Shown here piece after piece: positions 37,116 through 44,050 of a stretch of DNA of 44,050 nt. Made by a program: the position numbers and the translations under genes. Under the pieces are notes generated by a model. That model was not told the DNA's origin and did not search any database. It saw only the letters and a program-made list of their open reading frames with translations. The DNA is from Aestuariivita sp. (GTDB taxonomy: Bacteria > Pseudomonadota > Alphaproteobacteria > Rhodobacterales > Rhodobacteraceae). Every line of letters starts with the position of its first letter. Within the stretch, counting starts at the first letter, position 1. The DNA lies in the NCBI GenBank assembly GCA_026710045.1, contig JAPORU010000177.1, positions 1 through 44,050 of the forward strand, in the 5' to 3' direction.

Positions 37116-38480
37116 ATGTTTCGAGTCAAAGCACATCACGCACTCACATCGGACGGATGGAAAGACGACATTGACGTAACCGTCACAGCCAACGGACGTA
37201 TTGCCGATATTTCTCCGCAACACAATGCTGCGGCATATGAGGTGGACATACTCTTACCAGCACCCGTCAACCTCCACAGTCACGCCTTTCAACGCGCTCT
37301 ATCCGGATTGACCGAAGGTCCTAGCATACCCGAAGACAACTTTTGGACGTGGCGCCAACTCATGTACAAATTTCTAGAACAACTCACTCCCGAAAGAATC
37401 GAAGCAATTGCAGAACAAGCCTTTATGGAAATGGCCGAAGCAGGTTACGCGTCTGTCGTCGAGTTCCATTATCTGCACCACAATCGAGAGGGACATGCCT
37501 ACACGAAACTCAGTGAAACATCAGAGCGCATCATGTCTGCCGCTCTGAGTACAGGAGTCGGTTTGACCCTATTACCTGTCCTCTACGAATACGGGGGATG
37601 CGACCACCGAGAGCTTGACGGGAGTCAGAAACGATTTGGCAACACCAAAAAACAATTTGAAGAATTGTTCCTACAAGCTCAAGACGAACTCGCGCACGGT
37701 CCCGAAGACTGGGTAATCGGCGCAGCATCACACAGTCTTCGTGCAGTCGATTGTGCTGGTCTGGCTCTTGCCCACGAGCTAACCGGCTCCCAGCCGTATC
37801 ACATCCATCTTGCCGAACAGACGTCAGAGGTTTCTGAGGTTAAATCCTATCTTGGATGCCATCCCGTCGAATGGATGCTGAATAACTTTCCGATCGACGC
37901 GCGTTGCTGCTTCATCCATTGCACACAGATGACATCGGAAGAGACGCGCGAATTAGCGAAATCGAATGCCATAGTCGGATTGTGTCCAATAACAGAGGCA
38001 AACCTTGGCGACGGTCATTTCAAGGGCGACGAATTCCTACAGCATGCGGGCTGCTACGGCATTGGTACGGACAGCAATGTACAGATTGGTCTCTGGGAAG
38101 AATTGAAGATGCTGGAATATTCTCAACGACTTCATCACAAGAGACGGTCTGTGCTTAGAAGACATCCACACTCAACAGGACGGAGCTTATTCGAGGCGGC
38201 CCTTACAGGAGGCGCACGTGCATCTGGACGTCAAAGTGAGCACATAAAAGAAGGCGGATGGGCCGACATGATTGGAATCAGGAAGGACAACGAATTTCTT
38301 GTAAACCGCGACAGCGACTCGATTCTGGACAGTCTCATATTCTCAGGAGCCGGCTCACGTTGTCTGTGTGATGTCTGGAGTGCAGGACGTCACATTGTGA
38401 AGAATGGTTGCCATATCGAGCGTACCCGCATCGTCACCAACTTCACACGCACGTTGAAGGAGTTGGAGGAGAGTCTTTGA
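37116..38480 (+). CDS. hutF: Formimidoylglutamate deiminase
   Basis: The enzyme converts N-formiminoglutamate to N-formylglutamate and ammonia, the branch used by Pseudomonas and many alphaproteobacteria. It is an amidohydrolase of 454 residues. The metal site is APVNLHSHAFQRALSGLTEG (His54, His56); others are in YHIHLAEQTSEVSEVKSYLG, FIHCTQMTSEETRELAKSN, GLCPITEANLGDGHF and GIGTDSNVQIGLWEELKMLE. It overlaps hutC by 4 bp. The next enzyme, N-formylglutamate deformylase (hutG), is not in the window. Confidence 0.95.
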   Translation: MFRVKAHHALTSDGWKDDIDVTVTANGRIADISPQHNAAAYEVDILLPAPVNLHSHAFQRALSGLTEGPSIPEDNFWTWRQLMYKFLEQLTPERIEAIAEQAFMEMAEAGYASVVEFHYLHHNREGHAYTKLSETSERIMSAALSTGVGLTLLPVLYEYGGCDHRELDGSQKRFGNTKKQFEELFLQAQDELAHGPEDWVIGAASHSLRAVDCAGLALAHELTGSQPYHIHLAEQTSEVSEVKSYLGCHPVEWMLNNFPIDARCCFIHCTQMTSEETRELAKSNAIVGLCPITEANLGDGHFKGDEFLQHAGCYGIGTDSNVQIGLWEELKMLEYSQRLHHKRRSVLRRHPHSTGRSLFEAALTGGARASGRQSEHIKEGGWADMIGIRKDNEFLVNRDSDSILDSLIFSGAGSRCLCDVWSAGRHIVKNGCHIERTRIVTNFTRTLKELEESL

Positions 38481-39187
38481 AAACTACAAGAAAGTCACGC
38501 TGGAAAGACATTCGTAACCAGATAAACAAACGAATTTTGAACCAAACCTATCGTCCTGGTGACAAACTGCCGCGCGATGAGGATATTGCCAACGAATTTG
38601 ATTGTGCCCGCTCCACAGTACAACGTGCCATGCGGTCCTTGGCCGACGAAGGTATGCTCCAAAGAAAACGTAAGGGCGGAACAACAGTCACCACCGATCC
38701 ATTTACGAGAACCACTCTTGACATTCCGATTACACGTAGAGACATTGAATCACGTGGTCACAGGTATCATTATCACTTGATCCATAACTCACAGGAAAGA
38801 GCCCCTGCCAAAATTGCAGCCTGTTTCAAACAAACCCACTCTGAACCGTGTCTGAAGCTGGAATCACTGCATCTGGCAGATGGGCGGCCGTATGTCTATG
38901 AACGTCGTTGGATTTCACTCACAACGGTTCCGGAAATTCAGAATGTTGATCTTTCCGAAATCAGTGCCAATGAATGGCTTGTTCGAAATCGGCCGTTTAG
39001 CCGATGTGACGTACAAATCCACGCCAGTATATGTACCGAAAAAGAAGCGGAATATATGGGTATCACTGCAAACACTGCGGTTCTGATTCTTGAGCGGACA
39101 ACGTGGATTTCGGAGAGTCCCATTACCCATGTTCGGGCCCTACATGAACCTGGGTATCGCCTCATTCCCAACGGTTCAATGTCTTGA
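38477..39187 (+). CDS. hutC: Histidine utilisation repressor HutC (GntR family)
   Basis: This GntR/HutC transcription factor should repress the hut genes until urocanate binds. I start it at the TTG at 38477 (236 aa), which overlaps the hutF stop (TTGA) and has GGAGGAGAG directly upstream. The winged helix occupies residues about 8-75 (YRPGDKLPRDEDIANEFDCA followed by RSTVQRAMRSLADEGMLQRK). The UTRA ligand domain follows (CLKLESLHLADGRPYVYERR, then ITANTAVLILERTTWISESP). Linkage to hutF and the divergent hutIU genes supports the name. Confidence 0.93.
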   Translation: MKTTRKSRWKDIRNQINKRILNQTYRPGDKLPRDEDIANEFDCARSTVQRAMRSLADEGMLQRKRKGGTTVTTDPFTRTTLDIPITRRDIESRGHRYHYHLIHNSQERAPAKIAACFKQTHSEPCLKLESLHLADGRPYVYERRWISLTTVPEIQNVDLSEISANEWLVRNRPFSRCDVQIHASICTEKEAEYMGITANTAVLILERTTWISESPITHVRALHEPGYRLIPNGSMS

Positions 39188-39918
39188 CATGTGTTTCAAT
39201 TTTTGGGAACGAATGACAACCAAGATATCAGAAAACTCAACAGTCTGACAAGGAATTCACGCGACGACAAGACACCCTATGCAGGATCGATTTCAGTTGG
39301 TAACCATCGTGTAGAAAGACATCGTCAATCGTCAAGATACCGACCACCGATCGGTAAACTTATCGTCGATCGCAACCTTCTATGAAATTCGAAAGCCCCT
39401 TGGACATCCGTTAACACAAACCGGTTACACCAAGATACCGGTTACGTGTTCCACGGTCGCACCATGGTCATACCGTAATTCGATTGCACGGCAGCGCAAT
39501 ATCGGTCCTAAAATCCTTGATGACCCATTTGTGTTAACGCCACCTCGAACATCCTCGACCTTCTTGCATGCAAAGCTACACACTAGCCCCCAATTATCAA
39601 CCGATTCGACCTGAAATCCAAAAGATAAGACCGACCGACAACGACGATCACATCAATTGATCGTCCAGAAACTTTTATGGAATATGACCTTAACGCAAAT
39701 TCTTGCTGAAATGACGCCTAAACCAATCATGAAGTTCGATCATTTGGTGGATTGCGGGTTGATCACCAAAAAATATATCAATGCGCGCGAATATATGCGA
39801 AAGGTTTGGTTCCAAGGATTTCACTCTTTCAAAGCAAAATTGATAATATGCGTATACACCCGGAACAGCACAGCATCACATCAAGGAACACAATGTGGCC
39901 ATAAGGACAGGAAATTTG
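39188..39918. other. About 0.7 kb between hutC and prpE
   Basis: No convincing gene is seen. The stretch holds the palindrome ACCGATCGGT (39346-39355) and two direct copies of ACCGGTTAC 17 bp apart. A 94-codon frame (39657-39941) lacks any recognisable feature and overlaps prpE. The prpE promoter is presumably near 39850. Confidence 0.5.
39420..39445. repeat. Two direct ACCGGTTAC repeats
   Basis: ACCGGTTAC occurs at 39420-39428 and 39437-39445, a 17-bp period. They lie in the intergenic region between hutC and prpE and could bind a dimeric regulator, or be chance. Confidence 0.45.
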
Positions 39919-41811
39919 ATGACATACAGGGAAGTTTATGAAGCGTGTAAGATCAATCCGCAACATTTCTGGATGCAGGCCGCTCAAGCGATTGATTGGG
40001 ATCAGAAACCTTCAAGAGCACTTCATCAGTATGAAAACGGGCTCTATGACTGGTTTGCCGACGGCCGTGTAAATACTTGCTGGAACGCTGTTGATCGCCA
40101 CGTGATGAATGGCCGCGGAGGTCAGACCGCAATCATTCATGAGAGTCCCGTGACCAATTCAAGCTGTGCAATTACGTATCGGGAATTGCGGGACAATGTT
40201 GCATCACTCGCAGGAGCCTTGGCAAAACAAGGCCTTCAAAAAGGTGACCGAGTTATCATCTATATGCCGATGGTCCCGGAAGCAATTGTCGCAATGCTTG
40301 CGTGCACACGCATTGGCGCAATACATTCCGTTGTGTTTGGCGGCTTCGCAGCGAATGAATTGGCCGTGCGAATTGATGATTGTCAACCAAAAGCAATCAT
40401 TGCCGCCTCATGTGGTATAGAACCCAACCGAATTGTACCTTATAAACCGCTGCTCGACAGCGCGATTGATATCGCAAAACATACCGTTGATTTCTGTGTA
40501 ATTTTCCAACGCGAACACGCGGTCGCAGAACTTACCGAAAATCGAGACGTCGATTGGAATGATTTTCAGCACAATGTCTCTCCGGCGAACTGTGTACCGG
40601 TCGAGGGGACCCACCCTGCTTATATCCTTTACACCTCCGGCACGACCGGTGCCCCCAAAGGGGTTGTACGTCCAACAGCCGGACATCTGGTTGCCCTCAA
40701 TTGGACCATGAAAAACATCTATAATGTTGACCCGGGCGACATCTTCTGGGCCGCTTCTGATGTCGGTTGGGTCGTAGGTCACAGCTATATCTGCTACGCA
40801 CCCTTGATTCACGGAAATACAACAATTGTATTTGAGGGAAAGCCCGTCGGAACGCCGGACGCAAGCACGTTTTGGCGTATTATTGCCAAGTATAAAGTCG
40901 CCAGTTTCTTCACGGCACCAACCGCGATTCGAGCCGTAAAGCGCGAAGATCCAACGGGAAAGTTCATCCGAACTTTTGACTTATCCAGTTTAAGAGCCCT
41001 GTTCTTGGCTGGTGAAAGAGCCGATCCCGATACCATTGAATGGGCTCAAAATGCACTCAATCTTCCGGTTATCGATCATTGGTGGCAAACTGAGACCGGT
41101 TACGCCATTGCTGCCAATCCTTTGGGAATCGAACAACTCCCCATCAAAATCGGTTCACCGTCCGTCGCCATGCCCGGATATGACGTGCGAATCCTCAACG
41201 AATCAGGATATGAAGTCAATCGCGGAGAACTGGGAGCCATTGCCATTAAAATGCCTCTTCCGCCCGGAACACTGCCAAACCTCTGGAACGCCGATCAGCG
41301 TTATCGGGACAGCTACCTCACAACCTTCCCCGGTTACTACGAAACAGGCGACGCAGGCTATATGGACTCAGACGATTATCTTTATATCATGGCCCGTACA
41401 GATGACGTGATCAATGTGGCAGGACATCGATTATCCACCGGCGCAATGGAAGAAGTTCTTACCGCCCACCCCGACGTCGCCGAATGCGCGGTGATCGGTG
41501 TGACCGATCCTATTAAGGGACAGATTCCAATTGGCTTTTTATGCCTTAACGCGAGAACATATCGCAACCCTAAAAATATCGTGGAAGAGGTCGTCAATTC
41601 TGTTCGCCAACAAATTGGACCCATAGCGGCGTTTAAGCTTGCCGTGGTGGTAGAACGCCTTCCCAAGACTCGCTCAGGAAAAATTCTGCGAAATACAATG
41701 GTAAAGATTGCCGATGGACAGGAATTCAAGATGCCCGCAACAATCGATGACCCCAACATCCTGAACGAAATTCGCGAAGCGCTCCTTACGATCGGTTACG
41801 GGACACAATGA
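39919..41811 (+). CDS. prpE: Propionyl-CoA synthetase
   Basis: The enzyme activates propionate with ATP to propionyl-CoA. At 630 residues it has PrpE length. I start at ATG 39919 (MTYREVYEACKINPQHFWMQ), with AGGA seven bases before; a GTG at 39895 is in frame. Landmarks are RVIIYMPMVPEAIVAMLACT, IGAIHSVVFGGFAANELAVR, ILYTSGTTGAPKGVVRPTAG (phosphate loop), WAASDVGWVVGHSYICYAPL, HWWQTETGYAIAANPLG and the catalytic lysine in LPKTRSGKILRNTMVKIADG. GSPSVAMPGYDVRIL favours PrpE over acetyl-CoA synthetase. It stands alone. Confidence 0.93.
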   Translation: MTYREVYEACKINPQHFWMQAAQAIDWDQKPSRALHQYENGLYDWFADGRVNTCWNAVDRHVMNGRGGQTAIIHESPVTNSSCAITYRELRDNVASLAGALAKQGLQKGDRVIIYMPMVPEAIVAMLACTRIGAIHSVVFGGFAANELAVRIDDCQPKAIIAASCGIEPNRIVPYKPLLDSAIDIAKHTVDFCVIFQREHAVAELTENRDVDWNDFQHNVSPANCVPVEGTHPAYILYTSGTTGAPKGVVRPTAGHLVALNWTMKNIYNVDPGDIFWAASDVGWVVGHSYICYAPLIHGNTTIVFEGKPVGTPDASTFWRIIAKYKVASFFTAPTAIRAVKREDPTGKFIRTFDLSSLRALFLAGERADPDTIEWAQNALNLPVIDHWWQTETGYAIAANPLGIEQLPIKIGSPSVAMPGYDVRILNESGYEVNRGELGAIAIKMPLPPGTLPNLWNADQRYRDSYLTTFPGYYETGDAGYMDSDDYLYIMARTDDVINVAGHRLSTGAMEEVLTAHPDVAECAVIGVTDPIKGQIPIGFLCLNARTYRNPKNIVEEVVNSVRQQIGPIAAFKLAVVVERLPKTRSGKILRNTMVKIADGQEFKMPATIDDPNILNEIREALLTIGYGTQ

Positions 41812-41909
41812 CAAGAATCTCTGATTATCGTCCCCATCAATATCTTCGGAAAGAAATGCAACACCCCGTTCCGTTCCCACCCTATTCTTAAAGGGACTTA
41901 ACGTAAACC

Positions 41910-43352
41910 ATGACCCAAAAACCTTTATGGCAATGGACCGCGAAAGAGATTTCAACCGCAACACGCGAGAATGCGGTTAATGTAACCGATGTCGTTGATG
42001 CAGTCATTGAGAGAATGGATCGCATCAATCCCAGACTCAACGCTGTTGTCGAGAATCTCTCGTCTCAAGCACGTGAGCACGCACGTACGCTCGATAACAC
42101 CACAAATCCAAAAGGGCCTCTACACGGCGTACCAATCACGATCAAAATTAATGTCGACCAGATCGATCATGCGACATCAAATGGAGTACCGGCATTCAAA
42201 GATCTCATCGCCGACCAAGATGCCCCCATCGTTCGCAATCTTGTGCAAGCCGGAGCGGTTGTCATTGGACGCACCAATACTCCGGAATTCTCCTTTCGTG
42301 CTGAAACCGAAAACCCACTCTATGGAAGAACCCATAATCCTTGGGGAGATCATGTTTCACCGGGAGGGTCATCGGGTGGCGCCGGGTCAGCCGTTATGGC
42401 GGGGATAGGGGCACTTGCACACGGAAATGACATTGGAGGGTCATTGCGCTTTCCGGCATCCGCCAATGGGGCCTTTACCGTTAAACCAGGGCTTGGACGC
42501 ATTCCCGCTTGGAATCCGAGCCAAAAATCAACCGAACGCGGATTACTCGCTCAATTAATGTCGGTACAGGGATTAATTTCACGCACAGCAAGCGATTTAT
42601 CACTGGCAATGCCATGTGCAATAAAAGGTGATGTACGTGATCCCTTTCACGTACCGTTCCCCTGGGATGGCGAGAAACTTGAAACACCCATCAAGGTAGC
42701 CTACTGTCCCGATGATTTTGGTTTTGGCCTGCACCCAGAGGTTAAAAACGCACTCCATTGTGCATCAATGGCACTCGACGATGCCGGATTCATTATCGAA
42801 GACGTCAATATCCCACTCGCTCGAGAATGTGGTGACGTCGGCTTTAGAGCGCTCATGGGTGAAGTGAAAGCCTTAATGGGAGATGACATCGAAACATTCG
42901 GGTCGGACGTCATTCGAGCAATCTTTGATGAATACCACCAGCAGTTCCCGCCCTATGAGGGAACAGAACTCCTTCGGATGATGGCACAACGTACTTATTT
43001 TGCACGCCAATGGTCGCTGTTCCTCGACGAATATCCTCTAGTCCTCACACCCTTTCTCCTAACCCCTTTCTTTCATCCCAATCGGGACACAGAAGGTACA
43101 GAGGGAACACAGGAAGTTCTTGGGCATGCACACTGGTCTTTTATATTTAATTTCACGGGATTGCCGGCCGGTAACCTGCCCACTCACGTAGCCGAACTGC
43201 CAAATGGACCACAACCGATTGGCGTCCAAATTGCTGGCCGACGTTGGCGAGAGGATCTCATTGTTCAGGCCATGCATGCCATTGAAATTCGAAAGCCGTC
43301 CGTCTGTGACGTACTCTGGGCTCGCATGAACAAGGCTCTCAAAGATCGCTGA
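41910..43352 (+). CDS. Amidase-signature hydrolase
   Basis: This 480-residue enzyme of the amidase-signature family should hydrolyse a small amide. The Ser-cisSer-Lys triad is visible: Lys79 in GVPITIKINVD, Ser154 in SPGGSSGGAGSAVMAGIGAL, and the nucleophile Ser178 in GNDIGGSLRFPASANGAF. The N-terminus carries TATRENAVNVTDVVDAVIER, typical of the family. It is 98 bp downstream of prpE on the same strand and could be co-transcribed. It is not a GatA of the tRNA amidotransferase: no gatB or gatC neighbours are present. Substrate unknown. Confidence 0.9.
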   Translation: MTQKPLWQWTAKEISTATRENAVNVTDVVDAVIERMDRINPRLNAVVENLSSQAREHARTLDNTTNPKGPLHGVPITIKINVDQIDHATSNGVPAFKDLIADQDAPIVRNLVQAGAVVIGRTNTPEFSFRAETENPLYGRTHNPWGDHVSPGGSSGGAGSAVMAGIGALAHGNDIGGSLRFPASANGAFTVKPGLGRIPAWNPSQKSTERGLLAQLMSVQGLISRTASDLSLAMPCAIKGDVRDPFHVPFPWDGEKLETPIKVAYCPDDFGFGLHPEVKNALHCASMALDDAGFIIEDVNIPLARECGDVGFRALMGEVKALMGDDIETFGSDVIRAIFDEYHQQFPPYEGTELLRMMAQRTYFARQWSLFLDEYPLVLTPFLLTPFFHPNRDTEGTEGTQEVLGHAHWSFIFNFTGLPAGNLPTHVAELPNGPQPIGVQIAGRRWREDLIVQAMHAIEIRKPSVCDVLWARMNKALKDR

Positions 43353-44050
43353 GACGGCGGTCGATGATCGATCAGCCCTGAACAATGGAATTTACCTGAT
43401 CGCGCATAGCATGGTAAGCTACCGACCATGCACTACTGACGCTTCCGATCATCGATTCTGGCCCAATAATGTCACTCCAACATGAACGTTGACAAATACC
43501 CCCTCAGAACCACCACTTGTCATTGCTGAACTTCCATCGGAACCCGCAAACCCGGTAAGCTTCAACACTGTCATGAATCGTAGACAAACAATTGTTTCAT
43601 AACCGGTCCCGACATACGCTTATGCAACTCGAAGATTCAATTTCAATCTCTCCAACTGCAAACCTATGCGAAATGCCTCAAGTGTCCTTTGAGGATCAGC
43701 GTGCATCGGAATTCAAGTCATTATTGGTGATTATCCGACCACATCCACCGACCATCCCGCTGTCAGGAATAGAGGCCACGACAAAAGAGTTACATAATTC
43801 GGATGAAACAAGCTTTGACGCCGCGTAAAAGGACTCAGCGTAGCTTTGTTCTGTTGGAAAAAGGGCGGTCTTGATCACCTTGAGAAAGAAAAAGATGTCT
43901 TCACGGATCATCTGGACAACACGTTTTTGCGTTGTGACGAAGGTATTCAGCAATGTGGTCACAAGGCTCGACAGAAACCCCGATAAGGAGCACTTCAGGC
44001 GGATCCCATGCTGAAAAAACTGTAATATTTGATGGCGCGGCCGTGATCAT
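43353..44050. other. About 0.7 kb at the right edge without a complete gene
   Basis: I find no recognisable product. A leftward frame entering from the edge reads DHGRAIKYYSFFSMGSA and stops at 43995, and could be the last 17 residues of a gene beyond the window. An 88-codon leftward frame (43696-43962) and a 78-codon rightward frame (43592-43828) have no recognisable motif. Confidence 0.5.
43995..44050 (-). CDS. Possible C-terminal end of a gene entering from the right
   Basis: From the edge to a TGA at 43997-43995 this frame reads 17 residues, DHGRAIKYYSFFSMGSA. They look protein-like, but the stretch is too short to identify or to be sure it is coding. Confidence 0.2.
   Translation of the reverse strand, partial: DHGRAIKYYSFFSMGSA

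Noticed and set aside
39657-39941. 94-codon frame upstream of prpE
   Set aside because: Overlaps the prpE start in another frame and shows no motif or ribosome binding site.
43592-43962. Two opposite frames near the right edge
   Set aside because: No recognisable motif; they overlap each other and neither has a convincing start.
1-44050. tRNA, rRNA, CRISPR, riboswitch and prophage signals
   Set aside because: I read the intergenic stretches for T-loop motifs, regular repeats and known leader motifs and found none.

Overview
The window looks like a chromosomal stretch of an alphaproteobacterium, most likely a moderate-GC member of the Rhodobacterales. The evidence is the gene families: a ScfR-type regulator, a malyl-CoA lyase, a MaeB malic enzyme fused to a phosphotransacetylase-like domain, TRAP transport, and a membrane-anchored conserved hypothetical next to a cdd-deoA-deoB-upp cluster. 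The order is inferred from remembered family distribution, not from a search. No rRNA, tRNA, CRISPR array, prophage or complete insertion sequence was seen.

Left part (1-3.2 kb): the GC-rich 3' end of a transposase, a small hypothetical gene, then a leftward operon of two PaaI-type hotdog thioesterases, a MATE exporter and a coupled 51-codon ORF that contains an exact 19-bp tandem duplication.

3.4-8.3 kb: a ScfR-family regulator divergent from mclA-mtkA-mtkB (malyl-CoA lyase and the two subunits of malate-CoA ligase). Together these interconvert malate, malyl-CoA, and acetyl-CoA plus glyoxylate. Two abutting TTTACAAA octamers just upstream of the regulator look like its operator. About 0.9 kb without a convincing gene follows.

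9.1-17.8 kb: a metallo-beta-lactamase-fold hydrolase and a rightward fatty-acid oxidation set: DmdC-like acyl-CoA dehydrogenase, second acyl-CoA dehydrogenase, GST-like protein, thiolase and FadJ-type fusion enzyme. A leftward BrxR/CapW-like WYL regulator, an EamA permease and a rightward acyl-CoA synthetase follow (17.9-21.5 kb).

21.6-27.3 kb: the membrane hypothetical converges on a leftward operon: VOC/double-cupin protein, cdd, deoA, deoB, upp (pyrimidine nucleoside salvage). About 1 kb without a clear gene precedes maeB (28.4-30.7 kb).

30.8-39.2 kb: a histidine/urocanate catabolism locus. hutI, a 36-codon ORF, hutU and a three-part TRAP transporter run left; hutF and the repressor hutC run right. 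Histidase (hutH) is missing, so as it stands the locus takes urocanate to formylglutamate. The small TRAP permease has no normal start codon for its first helix.

39.9-43.4 kb: propionyl-CoA synthetase and an amidase-signature hydrolase, then about 0.7 kb with no convincing complete gene. Overall the window is catabolic: acyl-CoA, propionate, urocanate and nucleoside carbon enter acetyl-CoA, malate and pyruvate metabolism.
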